Assembly (NCBI GenBank): GCA_009695405.1
Contig: SIAZ01000052.1
Coordinates: forward strand, 1 to 16,143
Length of the DNA: 16,143 nt
Direction: 5' to 3'
DNA from: Pedosphaera sp.
GTDB taxonomy: Bacteria > Verrucomicrobiota > Verrucomicrobiia > Limisphaerales > UBA9464
Each line of letters opens with the position of its first letter. The first letter of the stretch is position 1. Both the position numbers and the translations under genes were made by a program. Shown piece after piece: positions 1 to 7,330 of the stretch. Below the pieces are notes generated by a model. It saw only the letters and a list, made by a program, of their open reading frames with translations. It made no database searches and had not been told where the DNA came from.

Positions 1-122
1 TCTCATCACAGGCAAGGTCGTCGCTTCCACATTCCAAACATCTGGCCTTTCAGGCCTTCAAGGCAATGGAAACTCCCGGTTGCTGGAAACCACTGGACCT
101 CAGAGACAACCGATCATGGAGG

Positions 123-299
123 TCAACCCACTGAAAACGTCGAGGAACCGATTCTCTCGCTTTCGTTTTCAATAATCTGTTGTGCAGATTTTGCGTTATC
201 AGCTATAATTAATAAGTATCCTTCGTTAGACAGAATAGAAGAGGTCAGTTTTAAGAAAACTGGATTATCTTCAACAATGAGGATCAAGTCTTTCATCAT
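123..299 (-). pseudogene. Truncated response-regulator receiver domain (N-terminal fragment)
   Basis: This minus-strand frame of 58 codons opens with two consecutive ATG codons (299 and 296). It begins MMKDLILIVEDNPVFLKLTS, which is the first strand and helix of a CheY-like receiver domain, including the acidic ED pair that binds magnesium. A second strand (YLLIIADNA) and second helix (AQQIIENE) follow. Receiver domains need about 120 residues and carry the phosphorylated aspartate near residue 52-57, in a hydrophobic 'DLILLD'-like strand. Here the similarity stops after about 48 residues, the sequence becomes unrelated (SERIGSSTFSVG) and a stop follows. None of the other two minus frames below position 175 restores the missing strand. 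I therefore read it as a gene cut by a rearrangement near 150-175, not as a simple frameshift. It lies just downstream of glgP on the same strand. No good ribosome-binding site is visible. Confidence 0.6.
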
Positions 300-356
300 G
301 TAGCGGGGCGGGAAGCCACTGAGCTAACACGATGGATCTGAAGAAGAAGATTGCGA

Positions 357-395
357 TCAAAAAATTATTAAACTTGCTTACTCGAGGCGATAAGC
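357..395 (-). terminator. Weak candidate terminator after glgP
   Basis: On the minus strand, 3' of the glgP stop, the sequence can pair GCTTA (395-391) with TAAGC (380-376) across a 10-base loop. A T-rich run (the complement of the A run at 358-364) follows after about ten bases. The stem is short and the T run is not directly adjacent, so this is only a possible terminator. Confidence 0.22.
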
Positions 396-423
396 TAACA
401 GGTAATTGCGATCTGATGCCCTT

Positions 424-2652
424 TTATATGGGGTATTCAGCGCCGCACTTTCCGCGAAATATGGCGCTGAAGTTGGGGTAGCGCTTCAAGTAATACTTGT
501 TGGTGTACTCTTGGACCATGCGCCAAGTGCTATACTCGGCAGCTAGTGTACGCCAAGCTTCACGGATTTTGGCAACCCACAGTCGAGGTATTCCATTTGA
601 ATCTCGATTAAAGAAGGTAGGAATTACTTCCTTGGTCAGTACCTCATATAGATTTTCACTGTCGATACGATCTTGTTCATCAATGCCGTCTGGGTGTGAA
701 TCAGGGCCAATCGCAAAACCATTGTTTCCGTTGTAACCTTCCCGCCACCAACCGTCCATGATGCTTAAATTGAGACAACCGTGCGCAGTAGTCTTCATTC
801 CACTGGTTCCACTCGCCTCCAGGGGTCTTCGGGGGTTGTTGAGCCAGACATCACATCCTGAAACCATCTGGCGAGCCACGTGAATATCGTAGTTTTCGAT
901 GAAGACAAGGTGCCCCTTAAGCTCACTGAATTTAGAAAGATGAATTACTTTCTGGATAAAACTTTTTCCTGAATCGTCGCGTGGATGCGCTTTACCTGCA
1001 AAAACGAACTGCATAGGTTGCCCCGATTGTTTAACTAGCTTAACGACGGCTTCAAACTGATCGAATATCAATGGAGCGCGCTTATAGGTGGCAAAGCGTC
1101 GTGCAAAGCCGATGGTTAAAGCGTCTGGGTTTAGAAATGAGTCGAAGGTAATGAAATCTCCGTGGCTGAAAGTCCGGCCTTGCAAAAGGAGACGGCGTCG
1201 GGCGAATTCGATCAACTCGCGGCGTAAACGGTAGCGCATCGACCAAATTTCTTGATCACTGGTTACCGAGGGATCTGCTAAACGGGACCAAAATTCTGGG
1301 GAGTTGGCACCAGCAATCCAGTCGGTATCTAATTTACCGGTGTAAAGTTGGTGATACTTCTTTTGCCAAATTTTGCGAACTGTTCCCTTCATCCAGCCGA
1401 CCAAATGAACCCCGTTGGTAACGTGTCCTATGGGAACTTCGTCTGGGGATTTAGCACCAAAGAAGTTCATCCACATCTCCCGACTTACCGCACCATGAAG
1501 CTCGCTAACACCATTGGCAGCTCGAGAATAGCGAAGTGCCAGAACGGTCATGCAAAAGGTTTCACTGACATCTCCAGTCCGCACACGACCCAAATCCATG
1601 AGTTGGGATGGCTGCAAATGCAAATCGGATCCAAGTCCATGCCCAGCATATCCCATCAGATCGCTACTGAAGCGATCGTGCCCTGCTTCGACCGGCGTGT
1701 GGGTTGTGAAGAGACATTCCGTTTTCGTCGCAGTCGAAGCTTCAGGAAACGACTTACCGAGTGCCATTTTTTCTCGAATAAGTTCCAGCGTTAAGAACGC
1801 CGCATGGCCCTCGTTCATGTGAAAGGTGGAAGGCTTGACTCCCAGCGCGCGCAGGAGTCGAACGCCACCGACTCCCAGTACAATTTCCTGCATAATACGG
1901 GTGGTACTGTCGCCGCCGTAGACCCGTAAAGTGAGATCACGAAACATCGGTTCGTTCTCTGGGCGATTTGTATCGAGGAGGTAAACTGGGCACCGCCCTA
2001 TGTTGACTCGCCACGCATGAAAATGAACTGTACTCGAGGCAATCTTAACCGAGCCAACCAGCAGTTCTCCATTTGCGGCGAGGACAGGTTCAAGAGGCAA
2101 GTTAGCGGGATTCAACTGTGTATAGTATTCCGTCTGCCAGTTGTCTTGGTTGATCGATTGTTGAAAATAGCCCTCTCGATAAAAGAGAGAGATGCCGATA
2201 AACCCAATGCCTAGGTCGCTGGCTGACTTGGCATGATCTCCCGCCAAGGCGCCTAATCCACCAGCGGCGATAGGTAGGGTCTCGTGAAAAGCAAATTCTG
2301 CTGAAAAATATGCCACCGGATTAGCCTTTAGTACGGGGGCATTCAGGGCACCCCAAGTGTCAGGGGTAGAAAGGTAGGCATCAAATCGATTTAAAACAGC
2401 CCGAGCTCGATCAGCAAAGCTCGGGTCACCGAGGCGCACCCTCAATTCATAGGGGGAAACTTCTTTTAAGATGGCGACGGCATTATGGTACAAATTCTGC
2501 CAACCACGAGGGGAAAGATCGTAGAAAAGCTCTTGGGCATCCTGATCCCAACTCCACCACAGATTGCGGGCGAGTCGGTTTAAACCAGCAACGAGATCCG
2601 TCACTTCAATCGCTGTCATAAGTTTGTGATTATCAAAGGTCTTCAGGTCCAA
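424..2652 (-). CDS. glgP: Alpha-glucan (glycogen/maltodextrin) phosphorylase, DUF3417 type
   Basis: The enzyme uses inorganic phosphate to release glucose 1-phosphate from the non-reducing ends of alpha-1,4-glucans in the cytosol, with pyridoxal phosphate as cofactor. The protein has 742 residues. The N-terminal DUF3417 segment (about 18-110) contains NLWWSWD at 30-36. The phosphorylase fold follows: YFSAEFAFHETLP (115-127), GGLGALAGDH (131-140), HMNEGHAAF near 280, THTPVEAGHD near 318 and GFARRFATYKRAP near 515. EASGTSGMKTTAHG carries the pyridoxal-phosphate lysine at residue 620. Length and motifs match the bacterial/archaeal glucan phosphorylases of the Thermotoga AgpA and Mycobacterium GlgP type (TIGR02094), not the longer classical GlgP/MalP type. 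The start is uncertain: the longest frame begins at a TTG (2652) without a Shine-Dalgarno sequence, and an ATG at 2619 (residue 12) is an equally good start. It appears monocistronic; no other glycogen gene lies nearby. Confidence 0.95.
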   Translation of the reverse strand: MDLKTFDNHKLMTAIEVTDLVAGLNRLARNLWWSWDQDAQELFYDLSPRGWQNLYHNAVAILKEVSPYELRVRLGDPSFADRARAVLNRFDAYLSTPDTWGALNAPVLKANPVAYFSAEFAFHETLPIAAGGLGALAGDHAKSASDLGIGFIGISLFYREGYFQQSINQDNWQTEYYTQLNPANLPLEPVLAANGELLVGSVKIASSTVHFHAWRVNIGRCPVYLLDTNRPENEPMFRDLTLRVYGGDSTTRIMQEIVLGVGGVRLLRALGVKPSTFHMNEGHAAFLTLELIREKMALGKSFPEASTATKTECLFTTHTPVEAGHDRFSSDLMGYAGHGLGSDLHLQPSQLMDLGRVRTGDVSETFCMTVLALRYSRAANGVSELHGAVSREMWMNFFGAKSPDEVPIGHVTNGVHLVGWMKGTVRKIWQKKYHQLYTGKLDTDWIAGANSPEFWSRLADPSVTSDQEIWSMRYRLRRELIEFARRRLLLQGRTFSHGDFITFDSFLNPDALTIGFARRFATYKRAPLIFDQFEAVVKLVKQSGQPMQFVFAGKAHPRDDSGKSFIQKVIHLSKFSELKGHLVFIENYDIHVARQMVSGCDVWLNNPRRPLEASGTSGMKTTAHGCLNLSIMDGWWREGYNGNNGFAIGPDSHPDGIDEQDRIDSENLYEVLTKEVIPTFFNRDSNGIPRLWVAKIREAWRTLAAEYSTWRMVQEYTNKYYLKRYPNFSAIFRGKCGAEYPI

Positions 2653-2670
2653 GTGTTGGGGGCAATTCTG

Positions 2671-2693
2671 ACTTAACCGAGGCCGAGTTAAGT
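2671..2693. repeat. Perfect inverted repeat in the glgP leader
   Basis: ACTTAAC (2671-2677) and GTTAAGT (2687-2693) are perfect reverse complements separated by nine bases (CGAGGCCGA). The repeat lies 18-41 bases upstream of the TTG start of glgP. This suits either an operator for a dimeric regulator or a hairpin in the 5' untranslated region. There is no T tract next to it on the minus strand, so it does not look like a terminator. Confidence 0.55.
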
Positions 2694-2743
2694 TGTAAAT
2701 AGTGTAAGGGATACAGACAAAATTGAAGGGAAAACGGCGGTGG

Positions 2744-2784
2744 AAAACAAAAACTGAGAAGATTTAGCGCACCTCAGCGGTGCT
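2744..2784 (-). terminator. Candidate intrinsic terminator after thiS
   Basis: Just 3' of the thiS stop on the minus strand, CTGAG (2777-2773) can pair with CTCAG (2758-2754), followed immediately by TTTTTGTTTT. An overlapping alternative stem, GCACC/GGTGC (2783-2779 with 2773-2769), uses the same bases. The T tract next to the stem supports termination, but the five-base-pair stem with a 14-base loop is weak. Confidence 0.4.
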
Positions 2785-2793
2785 AGAGATGAG

Positions 2794-2994
2794 TTAACCT
2801 CCAGCAACAATCCGAACGATCTCCAGACGGTCGCCCTCGGTGATGAATCGGTCGGGAAACTCGGACGGGGCCACAGCTTCGCCATTATGTTCGATGACGA
2901 CACTGCGCGGAGGTAGCCCCTGACGAATCAAGAATTGCTCCAGCGAACAGGGTGAGGCGGTGATTTTTGCTTGCCCATTAGCGGTCAGTGTCAT
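2794..2994 (-). CDS. thiS: ThiS-like sulfur carrier protein
   Basis: ThiS is a ubiquitin-fold carrier. Its C-terminal glycine is adenylated by ThiF and converted to a thiocarboxylate, which delivers sulfur to the thiazole ring of thiamine on ThiG. The 66-residue product starts MTLTANGQAK and ends EIVRIVAGG. The terminal Gly-Gly and the preceding hydrophobic strand are the family hallmark, and the length is typical of ThiS. MoaD-type carriers are usually nearer 80 residues. A longer frame runs upstream to 3108, but I place the start at the ATG at 2994. The extra N-terminus does not resemble ThiS, it would consume the whole gap to purC, and GGGGAGGG lies immediately before this ATG (unusually close spacing). 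No thiF, thiG or thiH is present in the window, so its partners must lie elsewhere. It is divergent from purC, with 112 bases between the starts. Confidence 0.82.
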   Translation of the reverse strand: MTLTANGQAKITASPCSLEQFLIRQGLPPRSVVIEHNGEAVAPSEFPDRFITEGDRLEIVRIVAGG

Positions 2995-3106
2995 CCCTCC
3001 CCATAGTGGAACAGTTATTAACCGTGTAAAGATCAGGGAGTTGGGCCAACGAGAATCCTCTGACTTTTGGCTTCGACCGACGAGCTTGGGACCGTATCGT
3101 TTCAGC

Positions 3107-3997
3107 ATGTCGTTGGAACCCCTCCTTACTCTGGACCTCCCAGGGATTCATAAACTAAAGTCCGGCAAAGTCCGCGAGGTCTTTGATCTCGGGGACTCCC
3201 TCCTTTTTGTTGCTACAGATCGAATCTCTGCGTTCGACTGCACCATGCCCAATGGTATACCGCGGAAAGGCGAAATACTGACCCAGATTTCCCACTTCTG
3301 GTTTGATCTCACCGGCGACTGGCTTCCAAATCACCGAATACTCGGTCGCGACGATCCTCTGCCGAGCAGTCTAGCAGCCTTTGCCTCTCAATTAGCTGGG
3401 CGTAGCATGATCGTCCGCAAGACGAATCCTCTACCCATCGAATGCGTCGTCCGCGGCTACCTAGCTGGGTCGGGTTGGAAAGAATACCGGCAGTCGGGAA
3501 CTGTGTGTGGCATCCCTCTCCCAGTTGGGCTTTTCGAATCGTCCGAACTCCCTGAACCCATCTTTACCCCAGCAACCAAAGCAGAGAACGGTCACGATGA
3601 AAATATCTCCTTCGGCCAAGCGATTGAGCTGACTGGTAGTTTAATTGCAGAACAGGCTCGAGAAATGAGCCTGCGCCTTTACAAATTTGCCCGGCAACAT
3701 GCCCGCGAACGGGGTATTATCATCGCCGATACGAAGTTTGAGTTTGGTTTAATTGAAGGAAAATTGATTCTCATCGACGAAGTTCTTACACCTGATTCCT
3801 CCCGTTTCTGGCCGGTTGAGGGCTATACTCCAGGAGGGAGTCAGCCGAGTTTCGACAAGCAATCTGTACGAGACTATTTGGAATCACTGAATTGGGATAA
3901 GGCCCCGCCAGCTCCAGCCCTGCCCCAGGTTGTCGTCGATCGCACTCATTCTAAGTATCTGGATGCTTTCCGCCGTCTTACTGGAACAGAACTTTAA
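3107..3997 (+). CDS. purC: Phosphoribosylaminoimidazole-succinocarboxamide synthase (SAICAR synthetase)
   Basis: PurC joins aspartate to carboxyaminoimidazole ribotide (CAIR) using ATP, giving SAICAR in de novo purine synthesis. The 296-residue product is close to the long PurC form (about 290-305 residues, as in yeast Ade1), not the ~240-residue form. Visible landmarks in order are SGKVREVFDLGD near 19-30, VATDRISAFD near 35-44, the signature ECVVRGYLAGSGWKEYR in the middle, FTPATKAENGHDENISF, IIADTKFEFG, and LIDEVLTPDSSRFW near the C-terminus. The start is the ATG at 3107; a longer open frame from 2960 has no PurC similarity and would overlap the thiS start. It is first in a plus-strand run with ribH, lspA and miaA. 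No clear sigma-70 promoter or ribosome-binding site is visible upstream. Confidence 0.95.
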   Translation: MSLEPLLTLDLPGIHKLKSGKVREVFDLGDSLLFVATDRISAFDCTMPNGIPRKGEILTQISHFWFDLTGDWLPNHRILGRDDPLPSSLAAFASQLAGRSMIVRKTNPLPIECVVRGYLAGSGWKEYRQSGTVCGIPLPVGLFESSELPEPIFTPATKAENGHDENISFGQAIELTGSLIAEQAREMSLRLYKFARQHARERGIIIADTKFEFGLIEGKLILIDEVLTPDSSRFWPVEGYTPGGSQPSFDKQSVRDYLESLNWDKAPPAPALPQVVVDRTHSKYLDAFRRLTGTEL

Positions 3998-4006
3998 TCG
4001 CCAACT

Positions 4007-4498
4007 ATGATCAAGCCAACACGCAGCACAGAGATCTTCCTCACCCAAGCTTCTTTCGCTATCGTCTGTTCTCAATACAATGCGGAATACACCGAATCGA
4101 TGTTGGACGCGGCTCAGAAAACTCTAATCACTGCTGGGGCGACCTGCGAAATTATTCGCGTCGCCGGCGCTTTCGAGATTCCTATCGCTGCCGCTGCGGT
4201 CATCGCCCGCAAGATACGTCGTCCGGTCGCGGTCCTGTGTCTTGGCCTGATTTGGCAGGGGGAAACTAATCATGCGGAACATATTGGAGAAGCGGTGACA
4301 CGCGCTTTAATGGAAATTTCGGTCCGCACAGGAGTTCCATGCATCCATGAAGTGCTCACAGTTCAGACGAGAAAGCAGGCGATTAAGCGTTGCCAAACCC
4401 CGGAAACGAATCGTGGTCGTGAGGCAGCCCTGACCGCTTTGAGCCTTCATCAAACCCTTGAAGTCGTCCGCAAGGGTAGCAAGAGTCCTTCGCCCTAA
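4007..4498 (+). CDS. ribH: 6,7-dimethyl-8-ribityllumazine synthase
   Basis: RibH condenses 5-amino-6-ribitylaminouracil with 3,4-dihydroxy-2-butanone 4-phosphate to form lumazine, the penultimate step of riboflavin synthesis; family members assemble into pentamers or 60-mer capsids. The product has 163 residues, normal for the family. The order of landmarks fits: FAIVCSQYNAEYTESML near 17-33 (the substrate loop, with FN replaced by YN), RVAGAFEIP near 51-59, GLIWQGETNHAEHI near 79-92 with the conserved GET and nearby His, and GVPCIHEVLTVQTRKQAIKR near 108-127 with the phosphate-binding Arg. The GET-H segment is somewhat divergent ('NHAEHI' where 'HFDYV' is common), but key residues are kept. 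It starts nine bases after the purC stop, so the two are probably co-transcribed. Confidence 0.92.
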   Translation: MIKPTRSTEIFLTQASFAIVCSQYNAEYTESMLDAAQKTLITAGATCEIIRVAGAFEIPIAAAAVIARKIRRPVAVLCLGLIWQGETNHAEHIGEAVTRALMEISVRTGVPCIHEVLTVQTRKQAIKRCQTPETNRGREAALTALSLHQTLEVVRKGSKSPSP

Positions 4499-4524
4499 GT
4501 GGGGCCTTTAGAGATAGAAACCTT

Positions 4525-5049
4525 ATGAGTTCTCCCTTCCGTTCTATCAGTCCCAACATTTTGACCGGAACGATTGCCCTTATCATCCTGATTTTGGATC
4601 AAGTCAGTAAAGGGTTGGCGATTAAAACGATGAAGCTTGGGGACGAAAAGGCGGTTTTGGAGGGCTTTTTCCGCTTTGTTTATTGGGGAAACACTGGAGC
4701 CGCATGGAGTGTCTTTAGTCAACGCAATGGTTGGCTCGCCATCTTTGCCAGTGCAGCATTGGTGGCACTTTGGATTTTCCGACGTCACTTCGAGTTTCAC
4801 CGCACCGGGGGGCAGGTTGCTCTGGGGCTTCTCTTCGGTGGAATTATCGGGAATCTGATTGATAGATTACTCCACAATCACGTCGTCGACTTCCTTCGCT
4901 TTTACTGGATCCGCCGAAGTGGCGAGGAGATTGGTTTTCCGGCCTTTAACGTCGCTGACATGGCCATCAGTACAGCGGTGGGTATTTTGTTGTTACTCAC
5001 TTGGCAAACCGACACAAGGAGAACTCCTTCAATCAAATCACCCCCGTAA
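4525..5049 (+). CDS. lspA: Lipoprotein signal peptidase (signal peptidase II)
   Basis: LspA is an inner-membrane aspartyl protease that removes the signal peptide of diacylglyceryl-modified prolipoproteins. The 174-residue product has about four membrane segments (near 13-28, 68-86, 97-114 and 142-160). Conserved features are the LDQVSK motif with D25, the WGNTGAAWS motif with N56, GNLIDR with catalytic D113, and FNVADMAIS with catalytic D145. The length is normal. A short insertion around YWIRRSGEEIG (128-137), before the last motif, replaces the usual brief loop. It begins 26 bases after ribH and ends 30 bases before miaA, so it is probably in the same transcript. No strong Shine-Dalgarno sequence precedes the ATG. 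Confidence 0.95.
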   Translation: MSSPFRSISPNILTGTIALIILILDQVSKGLAIKTMKLGDEKAVLEGFFRFVYWGNTGAAWSVFSQRNGWLAIFASAALVALWIFRRHFEFHRTGGQVALGLLFGGIIGNLIDRLLHNHVVDFLRFYWIRRSGEEIGFPAFNVADMAISTAVGILLLLTWQTDTRRTPSIKSPP

Positions 5050-5079
5050 GATTCCGACTCACGCACTGTTTTCCACTTC

Positions 5080-6048
5080 ATGAATCTGAACTCGGACTCT
5101 TTGTTATCGGCAGACCGCGAGCAAGAATTTGGGACTGATCCAATCCTAATTGCGGGCCCCACAGCATCGGGTAAATCTGAAATCGCCCTTGCCCTTGCCG
5201 TCGCTCTTCAGGGGGAAATTATTTCTGTCGATTCCATGCAGGTTTATCGCGGATTGGATATAGGAACTTCTAAGCCAACCTCCGCAGAACGGATCAGTGT
5301 TCCCCATCATCTTCTTGACGTAGTCGACTTGGCTGACGGCTCTTTCGATGCAGCCCGATTTGTCGCAGAGACCGAGCAAGCGATCAGAGAGATCCGTCAG
5401 CGAGGACGTCTTCCCATTCTTTGTGGTGGGACAGGGCTTTATTTCAACGCTTGGCTAAAGGGGCTAGGGACCGCACCCCCACCCGATCTAGTTTTGCGCG
5501 CCGAACTAGAAACTCTCCCTCTGGAGACGCTTCTAGAAGAGTTGGCCCGAAAGGATCGGGTTTGTTTTGATACAATTGATCGCAAAAATCATCGCAGAAT
5601 TGTGCGTGCGATTGAGGTGATTCGGATCACTGGAAAACCTTTTTCCGGCCAAAGATCACTTTGGTCTGATCGTGCTCCAGTACTCCGGGGTCGGAGTTTT
5701 GGACTTAAGCGGACTCGCGAAGATTTACTCGATCGCATTCACCAACGAGTCGACCGAATGTTTGAGGGGGGGCTGGTGGCGGAGACCGCCCAATTATTGC
5801 CTCGAGGGCTAGAGAAAAATCGTACGGCACTCCAAGCCATCGGGTACCGACAGGTGGTTGAGCATCTTCATGGGGTTCGCGGTCTGGGAGAAACAGTTGA
5901 GTTGGTGAAGAGCAAAACCCGCCAATATGCTCGACGTCAACGCACTTGGTTTGAAGGGCAACTGACTCTGGACTGGATTTCGCTTGAAGCTCGAGAAACG
6001 GTTGAGTCGACGGTGGTTCGTATTCGGGAGAGTCTAAGGAAGGGTTAA
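5080..6048 (+). CDS. miaA: tRNA dimethylallyltransferase
   Basis: MiaA transfers the dimethylallyl group to N6 of A37 in tRNAs that read codons starting with U, making i6A. The 322-residue product shows the P-loop GPTASGKS (26-33), then the catalytic block DSMQVYRGLDIGTSKPT (51-67) with D51, PHHLLDVVD (75-83), the GGTGLYFNAW motif, and DRKNHRRIVRAIEV. A C-terminal RQYARRQRTWF segment contributes to substrate and tRNA binding. Length is normal (about 300-330). The N-terminal 18 residues before the P-loop strand are poorly conserved, so a slightly later start cannot be excluded. It is the last gene of the purC-ribH-lspA-miaA run and is followed directly by a candidate terminator. The next gene converges on it from the opposite strand. 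Confidence 0.95.
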   Translation: MNLNSDSLLSADREQEFGTDPILIAGPTASGKSEIALALAVALQGEIISVDSMQVYRGLDIGTSKPTSAERISVPHHLLDVVDLADGSFDAARFVAETEQAIREIRQRGRLPILCGGTGLYFNAWLKGLGTAPPPDLVLRAELETLPLETLLEELARKDRVCFDTIDRKNHRRIVRAIEVIRITGKPFSGQRSLWSDRAPVLRGRSFGLKRTREDLLDRIHQRVDRMFEGGLVAETAQLLPRGLEKNRTALQAIGYRQVVEHLHGVRGLGETVELVKSKTRQYARRQRTWFEGQLTLDWISLEARETVESTVVRIRESLRKG

Positions 6049-6053
6049 CTGAT

Positions 6054-6095
6054 CTCACCCGTCGCCTGACCTAGTTAGAGGCGAGTTGAGTTTTG
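6054..6095 (+). terminator. Candidate intrinsic terminator after miaA
   Basis: Six bases after the miaA stop, CTCA (6054-6057) pairs with TGAG (6087-6090), and CGCCT (6063-6067) pairs with AGGCG (6079-6083), with an internal loop between them. The outer arm is followed at once by TTTT. Its position in the gap between convergent genes supports a terminator for the plus-strand operon. The rest of the gap to 6181 shows nothing recognisable. Confidence 0.5.
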
Positions 6096-6181
6096 CCAGA
6101 GAGGACAGAAAATAGGGGAGTATTTGGAACTGAGTAAGTCTAGGGAAGGAAGGCGAATAAAATGCCCCCAACAAGAAGAGT

Positions 6182-7327
6182 TTATCGAAGCAGTTCGAGA
6201 TCAACCAATTCGCCGGGATAAACAGCAAGATCATTGGGAAGAGTTACTAGTAGAGGCAGACCTAATTCCGCACCTGAAGCAGCAGAAGATTTGGGCAGCA
6301 TCGAGGCTGAGATGGGTTCCAGTTGGGATCCGAGAGAAATGACCTCACCGATACCAACAGCACGCCGACCCGACCTTGAGCGGACCTGCACCTTCATACC
6401 TACGCGCACCTCGGTGAGAATCGGTTGACGAAGAAAAGCCACGACTCGGCTACTTTTTTCCTTAGAAATATTGAGGATAGCTTCCCCAGGTTGAACCGTT
6501 TCCCCAGCATGCCGAAGGATTAGACTAACGACGCCGTCGAACGGTGCCACTAAAGTTTGAGGCCCCATTTGAGCTTCCAAAAGATCTAGAGTTCGTTCCT
6601 CGACTGCAATCGAAGCCCGCGTCGCCGCTGGGACCTCTCCGTCGACTTTGCTTTCGCCCACCGACATTTCTGAAATGGCTGTTTCAATTTCTGAGACGAG
6701 TTTAGTTAATTCCTGACTCTCAGCGGTCAGAACGGCGACCGTACGTCGAGCGGCATCTCTCTCGCTGAGACTAAAAATGGGAATTGGGGTTCCGGTAGAT
6801 CCGGGAACCGTAACTGCGGTCAAACGTTCAATTCGTGACAACTCCAATTCACCATAGAAAAGTTTCGATCGTGAACTCATTAACTCCACACGTTTTGACA
6901 TTAAGTCCAATCGGAGGCTTTCAAAATTTACTCGGTTATTAGCCTTACGTAGATCCGTGCCTAGGCCCACGCGTATCAGGTCAATTCGAGCTTTGGACAA
7001 AGCAATTTGTGAGTCTAAAATCCTAGGATCAACCGGCAAAACTTGGGCGACAGGATCCCCAGCGAGGACACGTTGGAGAGCATCGACTTGGACTTGAGCG
7101 AGTCTCCCTGCGTTCATGCTAGCGATTACTGATTTCACCGATTCTACCTCTCCCATCAGAGAGGAGGGGCCCACATAACCTCGCCACACTTGCAGGGTGA
7201 GTCCGGCAACGAGCGCAAAAAGAAGGAAAGGCAGGAAAGCGATCCTGAATTCCTTAAAAAGCGCGCCCGGCGGGCTTGGAATAGGCTTGAGGGCTTCGAA
7301 AGCCAGTTTAGAAGGAGTTGGTTCCAT
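6182..7327 (-). CDS. HlyD-like membrane-fusion (periplasmic adaptor) protein
   Basis: The 381-residue product has the architecture of HlyD/EmrA-type adaptors. A cytoplasmic N-terminus of about 27 residues is followed by one membrane segment (about 28-48, FLPFLLFALVAGL). The first half of a barrel-sandwich hybrid comes next (AGRLAQVQVDALQRVLAGDP, near 73-92), then a long, charged, helical, coiled-coil-like stretch (about 105-245). The second hybrid half is LVAPFDGVVSLILRHAGETV near 258-278, followed by a beta-barrel region (MKVQVRSRSGR). Such adaptors normally bridge an inner-membrane transporter and an outer-membrane channel. Neither an ABC transporter nor a TolC homologue is adjacent. It starts three bases after the DUF4956 stop (TGA TCC ATG), so it is very likely translationally coupled as the last gene of the VTC-DUF4956-HlyD unit. 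The transported substrate is unknown; the context hints at polyphosphate or a modified surface polymer. Confidence 0.8.
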   Translation of the reverse strand: MEPTPSKLAFEALKPIPSPPGALFKEFRIAFLPFLLFALVAGLTLQVWRGYVGPSSLMGEVESVKSVIASMNAGRLAQVQVDALQRVLAGDPVAQVLPVDPRILDSQIALSKARIDLIRVGLGTDLRKANNRVNFESLRLDLMSKRVELMSSRSKLFYGELELSRIERLTAVTVPGSTGTPIPIFSLSERDAARRTVAVLTAESQELTKLVSEIETAISEMSVGESKVDGEVPAATRASIAVEERTLDLLEAQMGPQTLVAPFDGVVSLILRHAGETVQPGEAILNISKEKSSRVVAFLRQPILTEVRVGMKVQVRSRSGRRAVGIGEVISLGSQLEPISASMLPKSSAASGAELGLPLLVTLPNDLAVYPGELVDLELLR

Positions 7328-7330
7328 GGA

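Noticed and set aside
2..175. Open plus-strand frame of 57 codons running in from the left edge and ending at TAA (173-175)
   Set aside because: It could be the C-terminus of an upstream gene, but I recognise nothing in it, a second plus frame is also open through here, and it overlaps the receiver fragment. Left unannotated.
301..345. Minus-strand TTAGCTCAGTGG, which looks like a tRNA D-arm
   Set aside because: No matching acceptor stem, anticodon arm or T-loop consensus follows, so it is coincidental.
332..481. Plus-strand frame of 49 codons starting MDLKKKIAIKK
   Set aside because: It overlaps the 3' end of glgP in antisense, lacks a ribosome-binding site and resembles nothing known.
1348..1822. 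Long plus-strand frames inside glgP
   Set aside because: They are antisense to strongly conserved phosphorylase sequence and show no protein-like motifs.
2995..3108. N-terminal extension of the thiS frame and the matching plus-strand extension of purC from 2960
   Set aside because: Both extensions lack family similarity and would overlap each other across the divergent promoter gap.
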